Shown: positions 1-8,006 of the stretch, piece after piece
Layout: the number at the start of each line of letters is the position of its first letter
Numbering within the stretch: position 1 is the first letter of the stretch
NCBI GenBank assembly: GCA_016795465.1
Contig: JAEUHK010000113.1
Span: 1-41,243 of the forward strand
Reading direction: 5' to 3'
From: Verrucomicrobiaceae bacterium
Lineage (GTDB): Bacteria > Verrucomicrobiota > Verrucomicrobiia > Verrucomicrobiales > Verrucomicrobiaceae
DNA length: 41,243 bases
The notes under the pieces: model-generated
Databases searched by the model: none
What the model was told of the DNA's origin: nothing
Seen by the model: only the letters and a program-made list of their open reading frames with translations
Program-made: the position numbers and the translations under genes

Positions 1-1
1 G

Positions 2-2437
2 GAAGTCGCCGTCGATAGCTTCGGCACGATGTGGCAGAGCGACAACGACGACGACGGCAACAAAGGCGTGCGCATCAACTACGTCATGGAGTTCGGCAAC
101 TACGGCTACGCCGACGAAATGACCGGCGCAGGCTGGCAGACACCGCGCATCGGCTGGGAAAGCGAGATCCCGCAGCGTCACTGGCATCAAAACGATCCCG
201 GCGTCGTCCCGAACATGCTAATGACCGGCGCAGGCAGCCCCACCGGCATGCAAGTCTATGAAGGCGATCTGCTACCCAGCATCTTCCACGGCCAGCCCCT
301 CCACTGCGACGCCGGCCCGAACGTCGTCCGCGGTTACATCACCCAGCCCGATGGCGCCGGCTACAAAGCCGAGATCGTCAACCTCCTCGACAGCACCCAC
401 AACCGCTGGTTCCGCCCCAGCGACGTCGCCGTCGCCCCCGATGGCTCCTTGATCGTCGCCGACTGGTATGACCCCGGCGTCGGCGGCCACGGCATGGGCG
501 ATGTGACGCGCGGAAGGTTGTTCCGCGTGACGACGAAGGCGAAAGAAAAATATGTTTGTGATCAAACTCAACCAAAGGGCATTCTCTCTGGCATTGAATC
601 ATTGAAGTCGCCCAATGAAGCCCGGCGCTACTTGGGCTGGGAAGCATTGAAGGCGCATGGTTTCCATTCCGGCGAGCACCTGCAGAACGTTGTTGAAGAC
701 CTGAAGGCAGAACCCCAACACCGCGCTCGAGCCATTTGGCTGCTTGCGTCACTCAGCGTCGGACAGGTTATCAATGAGGAAGTCGCCAATTCGAAGATGT
801 CCCTCGATGAAAAAAGAGTCGCTCAGGCAATTCGAGCAAGCCTGACGACACTTTCGGAAGTGTTTGCGAAGCTCTTGCCTTCACTCCTCACCGACGACGA
901 TCCCAACATCCGTATCACCGCCATCCGCGCCGCCCGCCAGCTCTGGCAGCAAAGACAGCCCGAAAAGCTCCGCGAAGTCATCGCGAAGGTCGTCACCGAC
1001 AAATCACCCGCAGTGCGTCGTGAAGCGGCGATTGCGTTGAGATTTGATGGAAGCAATGAAGCAAGCACTCTTTGGTCAAAGCTGGGCTTGCAGCATCATC
1101 AGGGAGACAAATGGAGTGTAGAAGCCATCGGAATCGGAGCTGATAATTTTTGGCCTGAACGTGTCGAGTCTTCGGATAACGAAGAGATCCTTTCGCTGGC
1201 AGAGAAAACAGAACTGGAGCCTCGTGTTGAAGTGTTGCTGCGTTCACGTTTCCCTGAAGTAGCTGAGATGATGACAGCCGCCTACCGTGGCGAAGAAGAT
1301 GAAGCTGTGGTGATCGCAGTTAAGCGTCATGGAATAGAATCTCTTCGAATGCTTCAGCTTCTCTCCCACAAATACCCCGCCGAAGTCTCGAAAGCCGCTC
1401 TGACCATCTTCCTCAAAGCCGATGCTGAAACGGCGCTCGCTGCCACCGCGTTGCTCGACCGCAATGCCATCGCGTCGAATCCGGAGGCCAAGGCGCGGCT
1501 GGATGCACTACTAAAGCCAGTCATCGGCAAACCGGAGTTTGTTGCGCTCGTCGAGCGGCTGAATCTGACGGGGTTTGAGAAGGAACTATTCGATTTCATC
1601 AGCGCGAATCCGAACGCGCCGGAATCGGTGAACGCGGCGCGGCTTATCGCGGCGAACCGGGATGGCGCGCTGCGCTTTTTGAAGGACGCGGACGCGAAAT
1701 CGGCGAAGGCGCTCGTCGCGGCGCTCGGTCGCGTGAGTGATCGCGCGGCGGTGGCGGTGATGAACCAGCATTTCTGGCCGGAGAAGCGCGAGGACGTGCG
1801 CCGTGAAATCATCAACGCCCTCGCGCTCAGCAACGAAGGCGGCCGCGTGATCCTGAAATGGCAGAGTGAAGGCAAACTGCCGCCCGAACTCAAAGATCAG
1901 GCCGCGCTCGCGCTCAGCCGCAGCACCGATGCCGGCATTCGCGATCAAGCCTCCAAGGAACTGCCGCTGCCTGCAGCGCAGGGTTTGGCCAATTTCCCCA
2001 AACTGCCCGAACTCATGAAGCTGAAGGGCGATGCGAGCAAAGGTCAGGCGATGTTCCTGCAGGCCGGATGCGTGGCATGCCATCGCGTCAAAGGCCAGTT
2101 CATCGACTTCGGCCCCGATCTCACGCAAATCGGCGCGAAGCTCAGCCAGGACGGTCTCTTCACCGCCATCCTCTACCCCAGCGCCGCCATCGAGCACAGC
2201 TTCGTCGGCCAAAACGTGACGACGAAGGAAGGTCAGATGGTCATGGGCTATGTGATCAGTGAAACCGACACCGAACTCACCCTCCGCATGGCCGGCGGTG
2301 CCTCCACCACCGTCAAAAAGGTCAGTGTGGTCAGGCGAGAGAAACTGAAAGATTCGCTGATGCCTCCAGGCCTTGCCGCCACGATCGGCGCACAAGGCCT
2401 GGCCGATCTCGTGGCGTGGCTGCTGACTCTGAAGTAG
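2..2437 (+). CDS. PVC-type membrane-bound dehydrogenase / HEAT-repeat cytochrome c protein, 5' end outside window
   Basis: The frame is open from base 2, so the gene begins upstream; the first ATG (29) is internal. The visible N-terminus (rich in Gly, Asn, Trp, with GNYGYADEMTGAGWQTPR) matches the end of the beta-propeller part of PVC 'membrane-bound dehydrogenase' proteins. A long alpha-helical HEAT-like region follows (roughly residues 190-640 counted from base 29). The C-terminus carries a single c-type heme motif CVACH near residue 680, followed by the usual FGPDLTQIG segment, i.e. the PVC heme-binding domain. It is expected to be exported and to pass electrons during oxidation of a sugar or similar substrate; the substrate cannot be read from sequence. 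Base composition is mosaic: about 540-880 and 1020-1370 are visibly AT-richer than the flanks. Family call is firm, reaction is inference. Confidence 0.88.
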   Translation, partial: EVAVDSFGTMWQSDNDDDGNKGVRINYVMEFGNYGYADEMTGAGWQTPRIGWESEIPQRHWHQNDPGVVPNMLMTGAGSPTGMQVYEGDLLPSIFHGQPLHCDAGPNVVRGYITQPDGAGYKAEIVNLLDSTHNRWFRPSDVAVAPDGSLIVADWYDPGVGGHGMGDVTRGRLFRVTTKAKEKYVCDQTQPKGILSGIESLKSPNEARRYLGWEALKAHGFHSGEHLQNVVEDLKAEPQHRARAIWLLASLSVGQVINEEVANSKMSLDEKRVAQAIRASLTTLSEVFAKLLPSLLTDDDPNIRITAIRAARQLWQQRQPEKLREVIAKVVTDKSPAVRREAAIALRFDGSNEASTLWSKLGLQHHQGDKWSVEAIGIGADNFWPERVESSDNEEILSLAEKTELEPRVEVLLRSRFPEVAEMMTAAYRGEEDEAVVIAVKRHGIESLRMLQLLSHKYPAEVSKAALTIFLKADAETALAATALLDRNAIASNPEAKARLDALLKPVIGKPEFVALVERLNLTGFEKELFDFISANPNAPESVNAARLIAANRDGALRFLKDADAKSAKALVAALGRVSDRAAVAVMNQHFWPEKREDVRREIINALALSNEGGRVILKWQSEGKLPPELKDQAALALSRSTDAGIRDQASKELPLPAAQGLANFPKLPELMKLKGDASKGQAMFLQAGCVACHRVKGQFIDFGPDLTQIGAKLSQDGLFTAILYPSAAIEHSFVGQNVTTKEGQMVMGYVISETDTELTLRMAGGASTTVKKVSVVRREKLKDSLMPPGLAATIGAQGLADLVAWLLTLK

Positions 2438-2554
2438 CCTTGTTGCGCCGCAACGGGTCGCCAGAGTTTCGCATGTGCTCCCAGTTCTGTTTTCCAGGTT
2501 TTGAAGTCGGAATCACATCGGGTAACCGCTTCCGTTGTGAAAGCAGACCCTGTG

Positions 2555-2631
2555 TGGCGCACCCGTCAGGATTCGAACCTGAAACCTTCTGATCCGTAGT
2601 CAGATGCTCTAATCCGTTGAGCTACGGGTGC
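2555..2631 (-). tRNA. tRNA-Arg (anticodon ACG), CCA encoded
   Basis: Read on the minus strand this folds as a complete cloverleaf: 7-bp acceptor stem GCACCCG/CGGGTGC, D stem GCTC/GAGC, anticodon stem TCTGA/TCAGA with loop CTACGGA (anticodon ACG), 5-nt variable loop, T stem TCAGG/CCTGA with loop TTCGAAT. Discriminator G and a genomically encoded CCA follow at 2558-2555. ACG is the standard bacterial arginine anticodon that is deaminated to ICG and reads CGU/CGC/CGA. It stands alone between two plus-strand genes. Confidence 0.97.
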
Positions 2632-2769
2632 ATGGCTTGTTGAAAAGCCGTTCGCCTCGTGGGAGGCGGGCGCGGAGACTAGACTTTGAGACGGATTTGT
2701 CAAACGGCGGGAGGAAATTCTTTCGCGGGCTTTGCTTCGCGGGTTTCTGCGGCATCATCGCGGCCACTT

Positions 2770-3843
2770 ATGGCCCGCGCGGTAGATGCTTTGATGTACG
2801 CTCTCGATTTAAACCCGGATATCGGCGCGGAGGGCCGTGTCCTCTTTTTGCGGGCGCAGGAGCATCCGGCGTTGGAGCATTTCCGCTCGCGATTGACGTG
2901 TCAGCAGACGTGGAAGCCCCGTGCGGCGCAGCTCGAGGCCGCTGCCTATCGCGTGGAGCGGGAGGCGCAGGGGAAATTCCCGCTCGTTATCGTCCTGCCG
3001 GACCCGCAGCGGGACCTCGCGGTGGCTGATCTGGCCCGGGCGTATGATCATCTGGCGGATGGAGGCGTGCTCATGGCGGCGCAACACAATGACGCCGGCG
3101 CGAAGAAGACCGAGCAGCATCTCAAAGAGGCCGCAGGTGCCGTCGAGACGCTGTCGAAGCATCACTCGCGTGCATTTTGGACCGTCAAGGAAGCTGGCAA
3201 GCCATGGCGTGAGGACGTGCTCGACACCTGGCGTCAACGCGGCGCGATGCGCCGCGTCATGGAGGGCAAATGGTGGTCGCAGCCGGGCTTGTTCAGTTGG
3301 GATCGTGTGGATGTGGGTTCGGCCTTGCTGGTGAAGCATCTGCCTAAGGACCTCCGCGGTCACGCGGCCGATCTCGGCTGCGGCTGGGGCTTTCTCAGCG
3401 CACACCTGCTGCGCGAGTGTCCTGACATCGACTCGATCGACCTTTACGATGCCGATGGAGACGCGTTCGAGCCCATCCGGCGGAATTTGGGCATCATTCC
3501 CACGCGGGTGAAAACGCGGCCGCTGTGGCGGGATGTCACGGCGGGCATCGAAACGGCTCGTTACGATGTCATCGTCACGAATCCGCCTTTCCACGATGGC
3601 AAGACGACTGATCCCACGATCGGTCTGCGCTTCCTCGCCGCCGCCGCGGCCGGATTGAAGCCCAATGGCCAGCTCTGGCTCGTGGCGAACCGCCAGCTCC
3701 CGTATGAAAACTTCCTCGGCGAGGCGTTTGAGCATCGTGAGACCCTCGTGGAGCAGAACGGGTTCAAGGTCATGCACGCCAAAGGCCCGCGTGTTCAGGC
3801 TTTGATGAAGGAGCCACGCGGTGGCAAGCGCCGGCCGCGATGA
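2770..3843 (+). CDS. rsmC: class I SAM-dependent methyltransferase, RsmC-like (16S rRNA G1207 type)
   Basis: A protein of 357 residues if started at ATG 2770; ATG 2794 (MYALDLNPDIG) is equally possible, and an upstream ATG at 2686 gives a low-quality extension with no family look. The C-terminal half has the SAM-binding motif ADLGCGWGFLS near residue 200 and the N-methyltransferase motif NPPF (VIVTNPPFHDG) near residue 270, the hallmark of enzymes that methylate exocyclic amino groups of guanine or adenine. The N-terminal half is a degenerate methyltransferase-like domain, as in RsmC/RlmG. The family makes m2G in ribosomal RNA. Whether the target is 16S G1207 or 23S G1835 is not decided by sequence. 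No Shine-Dalgarno site is visible near either start. Confidence 0.8.
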   Translation: MARAVDALMYALDLNPDIGAEGRVLFLRAQEHPALEHFRSRLTCQQTWKPRAAQLEAAAYRVEREAQGKFPLVIVLPDPQRDLAVADLARAYDHLADGGVLMAAQHNDAGAKKTEQHLKEAAGAVETLSKHHSRAFWTVKEAGKPWREDVLDTWRQRGAMRRVMEGKWWSQPGLFSWDRVDVGSALLVKHLPKDLRGHAADLGCGWGFLSAHLLRECPDIDSIDLYDADGDAFEPIRRNLGIIPTRVKTRPLWRDVTAGIETARYDVIVTNPPFHDGKTTDPTIGLRFLAAAAAGLKPNGQLWLVANRQLPYENFLGEAFEHRETLVEQNGFKVMHAKGPRVQALMKEPRGGKRRPR

Positions 3844-3901
3844 TTTCATGATGGACAGAAGGCGCGATTTCCGATTAAACCGCACCGCACCTTTCCCCAC
3901 C

Positions 3902-5281
3902 ATGAAACGCGTTCCATTCACCTCTCGTCGTCGCTTCCTCACGCAATCGGCTGCTGCCATCGGCTTTCCCACCATCGTGCCAGCGAGCGTGTTTGGCGAA
4001 AACGCCCCCTCGAAGAAGATCACCATGGCCGTGATCGGTTGGGGCATGATGGGACCATCGAACACGGGCAAATTCCTTGGCGAGTCCGACTGCCAGATCG
4101 TGGCGGCTTGTGACATCGACAAGCGGGCGCTGCAAAAGGCGCTCGATACCGTGAACGGCGCCTACAAGAACCAGGACTGCAAAGGCTACCACGACTACCG
4201 CGAGGTGATGGCCCGCAAGGACATCGACACCGTCATGCTCGCCGTGCCGGACAACTGGCACGCCCTCACCGCCATCGAGGCGGCGAAGAACGGCAAGGAC
4301 ATCTACGGCGAGAAACCGCTCGCCCGCACCATCGCGGAGCAGCAGGCCATCGTGAAGGCCGTGCAAAAGCATGGCCGCATCTGGCAGACGGGCTCGTGGC
4401 AGCGCAGCGAGGCTAATTTCCGTATCGGTGCCGAGGTCGTGCGCAACGGGCTCATTGGCAAACTGCGTGAAGTGCATGTCGGCCTGCCCGCCGGGCACAA
4501 TGACTTTGCCAAGACGGGTGACAAACGCAGCGTCACACCTCCTCCGGCGGAGCTCGACTACGAAACGTGGATCGGGCCTGCCACGATGCAGGACTACATC
4601 GAGTGCCGCGTGCATAAAAACTGGCGCTGGGACTACAACATCGGCGGCGGCCAGCTTCTCGACTGGATCGGCCACCACTGCGACATCGCGCACTGGGGCA
4701 TGGATTGCGACAACAACGGCCCCGTCGAGGTCACGCCCATCCAGGTGGACATGCCGCCGCGCACCGACATCTGGAACACCGCCACCAAATACCGCGCCGA
4801 GGCGAAGTATGCCGGTGACATCACCATGACCATCGCTGGTGGTCATGGCGACATCCAGATGGGCACGAAATGGATCGGCAGCGACGGCTGGGTCTATGTG
4901 AACCGCGGTGGCACCTACGACTGCTCGAATCCTGCCTTCAAGAAGATCATCAAGAAGCGCAAAGACGAAAAAGACCCCAACAGCCCCGTCGTCGAAGGCT
5001 CCACCGCGCCGAAGCTCGGCGATGATGTCATCAAGACACGCCTTTACGAGACGCCGGGCCACTGGCGGAACTTCCTCGACTGCGTGAAGAGCCGCCAGCC
5101 CACCGTCACGCCGGTGGAAACGGCTCATCACAGTGCCATCCCCGGCCACCTGGCCCTCATAGCCATGATGGTGAACCGTTCCATCAAGTGGGACCCCGCC
5201 AAGGAAGAGATCATCGGCGATGCTGAGGCGTCCAAACTCCTCACCCGCGAGTATCGCGGCTCCTGGAAGCTCGAAGCGTGA
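3902..5281 (+). CDS. Tat-exported Gfo/Idh/MocA family oxidoreductase
   Basis: Started at ATG 3902 because this places the twin-arginine signal (TSRRRFLTQSAAAIGFP) at the N-terminus; ATG 3848 would add about 18 basic residues. The mature protein of about 430 residues opens with a Rossmann dinucleotide-binding segment (VIGWGMMGPSNTGKF, then VAACDID) and has the conserved EKPLART motif of the family near residue 140, followed by the beta-sheet C-terminal domain (WDYNIGGGQLLDWIGHHCDIAHW). These enzymes oxidise or reduce sugars and related polyols with tightly held NAD(P); Tat export of the folded holoenzyme fits. Close PVC relatives usually sit in carbohydrate loci with DUF1080 and PSD1 genes, as here. 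A strong terminator follows directly. Confidence 0.92.
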   Translation: MKRVPFTSRRRFLTQSAAAIGFPTIVPASVFGENAPSKKITMAVIGWGMMGPSNTGKFLGESDCQIVAACDIDKRALQKALDTVNGAYKNQDCKGYHDYREVMARKDIDTVMLAVPDNWHALTAIEAAKNGKDIYGEKPLARTIAEQQAIVKAVQKHGRIWQTGSWQRSEANFRIGAEVVRNGLIGKLREVHVGLPAGHNDFAKTGDKRSVTPPPAELDYETWIGPATMQDYIECRVHKNWRWDYNIGGGQLLDWIGHHCDIAHWGMDCDNNGPVEVTPIQVDMPPRTDIWNTATKYRAEAKYAGDITMTIAGGHGDIQMGTKWIGSDGWVYVNRGGTYDCSNPAFKKIIKKRKDEKDPNSPVVEGSTAPKLGDDVIKTRLYETPGHWRNFLDCVKSRQPTVTPVETAHHSAIPGHLALIAMMVNRSIKWDPAKEEIIGDAEASKLLTREYRGSWKLEA

Positions 5282-5307
5282 GCCACGCCGAATGTGCTGA
5301 CTGCATG

Positions 5308-5350
5308 AAGAATCCCGCCCTGGGACAAAAGGGCGGGATTCTTTGCGTTT
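5308..5350 (+). terminator. intrinsic terminator after the Gfo/Idh/MocA gene
   Basis: A perfect 13-bp stem (5308-5320 with 5331-5343, AAGAATCCCGCCC and its complement) closes a 10-nt loop and runs into a T-rich stretch (CTTTGCGTTT). The A-rich left edge is weak as a reverse-strand T tract, so the main direction is plus. Confidence 0.88.
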
Positions 5351-5359
5351 AGGGCACGC

Positions 5360-7777
5360 TTGAAATGTTCCGTCCTCATCTTCGCTGTCGCGTGCGCCCT
5401 GCCTTGCCGGGCGGCGGTGGAGTTCAGTCGCGACATCCAGCCGATCCTCAGTGAGAACTGCTATCACTGCCACGGGCCGGACGCGAATCATCGCAAAGCT
5501 GACCTGCGGCTCGATGACGAAAAGGCCGCAAAGACCGGCCAAATCATCCTGCCGGGCAAAGCGGACGAGAGCGAGCTCATCCAGCGCATCTTCTCGCACG
5601 ATCCGGATGAGGTGATGCCGACGCCGAAGAGCAATCGCAAGCTCACGGACACGCAGAAGCAGCTCTTGAAGCAATGGATCGCGGAAGGTGCGAAGTGGGG
5701 CAAGCATTGGGCCTTTGAGCCGGTGATTCGGCCGAAAGTGCCCGCTGGGGCCAAACATCCCATCGACGCGTTTGTGCGCCAAAAGCTCGCCGCGGCCGGT
5801 TTGGAGCCGAATCCGCCTGCGACGCGAGAAACGCTCGTTCGGAGGCTTTCGCTCGATTTGACCGGTTTGCCGCCGGATCCGGCGGAGAAGGCCGAACCGG
5901 CCGCTTTGATCGAAAAGTTGCTCTCCAGCCCGCACTTCGGCGAGCGCTGGGCTTGGGACTGGCTGGATGCGGCACGCTATGCCGACACGAATGGCTACCA
6001 GGGCGATCCCGAGCGCACCATGTGGCCTTGGCGTGACTGGGTGGTCAGCGCGATCAACGCGAACATGCCTTACGACCAATTCACCGTGTGGCAGCTCGCG
6101 GGCGATCTTTTACCGAATGCCTCACGCGATCAAAAACTCGCCACCGGCTTCAACCGCAACCACATGATCAATGGCGAGGGCGGACGCATCGCGGAGGAGA
6201 CCCGCGTCGAGAACGTCATGGACCGCGTCGAGACCACCGGCACCGTCTGGTTGGGCCTCACGATGCAGTGCACGAAGTGCCACGATCACAAATTCGACCC
6301 GCTGACGATGCGCGACTACTACGCGCTCTACGATGTCTTCAACCAGACCAGCGAGGACGGCAAAGGCCGCAGCGGACAGGCCGCGCCCGCGATGGATCTG
6401 AGCACGCCCGCCGAGCTGGAGCGCAGCAAGAAGGCGAATGCCGCCGTGAATGCCATCGCCGACGAGGTGGATGCCTTTGAGCTGAAAAAGTTCCCGCGTC
6501 CGGCGGGCAAACCGCTCACCGAATCGGCCGCGTTTGATTTGCCGGGCAATTTACCGGCCTACATCGCCAAAACGATCCCGCGCAATCGCGGCGTCGATCC
6601 GCTGCTGGAGGCCATCGGCTACTTCAAGGACAAGGACCGCGACTACACCAAGCTACTGCAGCGTCTGCTCGCCGCGCAGCGTGAGAAAGTGGCTGCCAGC
6701 AACGCCGTGACGAAGGTGATGATCATGGATACGCTGCCAAAGCCGCGTGAGACCTTCCAGCTCGACAAAGGTGCCTACGACAAGCCCACCACGACGAAGG
6801 TCAGCTTCACCACGCCCGCCGTTTTGCCAGCCATGGCCAAGGACGCTCCGCGCAACCGTCTCGGCCTCGCGCAGTGGCTCGTGAGCCGCGAAAATCCGCT
6901 CACCGCCCGCGTGACCGTGAATCGCTTCTGGCAGTCGATCTTCGGCGTGGGCCTCGTGAAGACCGCGGAAGACTTCGGCGTGCAAGGCGAGGTGCCGCCG
7001 CATCGCGAGTTGTTGGATTGGCTTGCTGCTGAGTTCATGGAGAGCGGCTGGGATGTGAAGCATCTGCTGCGACTGATTGTGACGAGCGAGACGTATCAGC
7101 GGAGTTCGCAGTTCTCGGTTCGCAGTTCTCAGTTGGACCCGGAAAACAGGCTCTTCGCCCGTGGGCCGCGCTTTCGCATGCCTTCGTGGATGCTGCGGGA
7201 TCAGGCGCTGGCTCTTTCAGGTTTGCTGAATCCTCTGCTCGGTGGGCCGAGCGTGAAGCCTTACCAACCCGAGGGCATCTGGGAGGAGGCCACGTTTGGC
7301 AAGAAGACCTACCAGCAGGATCATGGCGATGCCCTGTATCGCCGCACGCTGTATGTGTTCTGGCGTCGCATCGTCGGCCCGACGTTGCTGTTCGACAACA
7401 GCACCCGTCAGGTCTGCGCGGTGAAGGCCACGCGCACCAACACACCGCTGCACGCCCTCGTCACGCTGAATGACACCACCTTCGTCGAAGCCGCCCGCGT
7501 GCTCGCGGAGAAGGTGCTGAACACACCCGGCGATGACGACGCTCGCCTCAAACACGCCTTCCAAATCGTCACGCATCGCACGCCGAAAGCCGATGAACTC
7601 GTCATCCTGCGCCGACAACTCGCCGACTTGCGACCTCAAGCCGCCGAGGGTGCCGCGAAGCTGCTCAAGGTCGGCGAAGCGAAGGCTGATCCCGCTCTGA
7701 AACCCGCGGAGCATGCCGCGTGGACCAGTCTCTGCCTCATGCTGCTCAACCTCGACGAAGTCGTCTCCAAAGAATGA
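5360..7777 (+). CDS. PSD1-type protein: planctomycete cytochrome c, DUF1549 and DUF1553 domains
   Basis: An exported protein of 805 residues. The only start that leaves both the signal peptide and the heme domain intact is TTG 5360; no ATG lies between there and the cytochrome domain. Domain order: signal peptide (about 1-19), planctomycete cytochrome c domain with heme motif CYHCH (34-38) and the following GPD.N.RKADLRLD segment, DUF1549 (about 130-330, with a second CTKCH motif followed by DHKFDPLT), a linker, then DUF1553 (about 495-780, with NRLGLAQWLVSRENPLTARVTVNRFW). The function is unknown; the family is expanded in PVC bacteria and probably does extracytoplasmic electron transfer linked to polymer use. 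In the loop after SETYQRSS a heptamer DNA repeat (7104-7131) encodes QFSVRSSQ. The DUF1501 gene downstream is its usual partner. Confidence 0.93.
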   Translation: MKCSVLIFAVACALPCRAAVEFSRDIQPILSENCYHCHGPDANHRKADLRLDDEKAAKTGQIILPGKADESELIQRIFSHDPDEVMPTPKSNRKLTDTQKQLLKQWIAEGAKWGKHWAFEPVIRPKVPAGAKHPIDAFVRQKLAAAGLEPNPPATRETLVRRLSLDLTGLPPDPAEKAEPAALIEKLLSSPHFGERWAWDWLDAARYADTNGYQGDPERTMWPWRDWVVSAINANMPYDQFTVWQLAGDLLPNASRDQKLATGFNRNHMINGEGGRIAEETRVENVMDRVETTGTVWLGLTMQCTKCHDHKFDPLTMRDYYALYDVFNQTSEDGKGRSGQAAPAMDLSTPAELERSKKANAAVNAIADEVDAFELKKFPRPAGKPLTESAAFDLPGNLPAYIAKTIPRNRGVDPLLEAIGYFKDKDRDYTKLLQRLLAAQREKVAASNAVTKVMIMDTLPKPRETFQLDKGAYDKPTTTKVSFTTPAVLPAMAKDAPRNRLGLAQWLVSRENPLTARVTVNRFWQSIFGVGLVKTAEDFGVQGEVPPHRELLDWLAAEFMESGWDVKHLLRLIVTSETYQRSSQFSVRSSQLDPENRLFARGPRFRMPSWMLRDQALALSGLLNPLLGGPSVKPYQPEGIWEEATFGKKTYQQDHGDALYRRTLYVFWRRIVGPTLLFDNSTRQVCAVKATRTNTPLHALVTLNDTTFVEAARVLAEKVLNTPGDDDARLKHAFQIVTHRTPKADELVILRRQLADLRPQAAEGAAKLLKVGEAKADPALKPAEHAAWTSLCLMLLNLDEVVSKE
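7104..7131. repeat. in-frame heptamer repeat (4 units) inside the PSD1 gene
   Basis: Four 7-bp units GTTCGCA, GTTCTCG, GTTCGCA, GTTCTCA, i.e. a 14-bp unit twice. It lies in the DUF1553 region in the loop between SETYQRSS and DPENRL. The reading frame is kept because four heptamers make 28 bp and the flanking bases complete the codons. Confidence 0.8.
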
Positions 7778-7856
7778 ATTCCTTGCCCCGACAAACTCGA
7801 AGAGACGCTCCACACAGCTTCTTCACCATGATGAGCGAAGCGGGTGCTTTCGTTTT

Positions 7857-7934
7857 GTCTCACGCAAAGGCGCAAAGGCGCAAAGTCCTGAGAGCCTCTG
7901 GGAACCTTTGCGCCTTTGCGCCTTTGCGTGAGAC
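7857..7934. repeat. perfect 29-bp inverted repeat whose arms are 8-bp tandem repeats
   Basis: The left arm 7857-7885 begins GTCTCACG and contains CGCAAAGG in tandem (7863-7870, 7871-7878, then CGCAAAG). The right arm 7906-7934 is its exact reverse complement. The 20-nt loop is 7886-7905. No T tract follows, and the stem is far longer than a normal terminator, so it looks like a dispersed palindromic repeat in the 229-bp gap between the PSD1 and DUF1501 genes. Transcribed, it would form a very stable hairpin between the two. Confidence 0.92.
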
Positions 7935-8006
7935 CTCATTCAGATTCACCGACGTGGAGCAGAGTCGGGTGTCCGCCCCTTATCTCAGCCTTCTTTCGTT
8001 TGTTGT

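Noticed and set aside
2809..4122. 437-codon minus-strand open frame
   Set aside because: It is a shadow of the RsmC-like and oxidoreductase genes with no family resemblance, typical for GC-rich DNA.
3875..6079. 734-codon minus-strand open frame
   Set aside because: It lies opposite two well-recognised plus-strand genes (Gfo/Idh/MocA and PSD1) and spans the terminator between them; it has no domain.
7186..7473. Possible frameshifted second gene inside the PSD1 gene
   Set aside because: The PSD1 frame stays intact with conserved DUF1553 residues throughout, so nothing is broken there.
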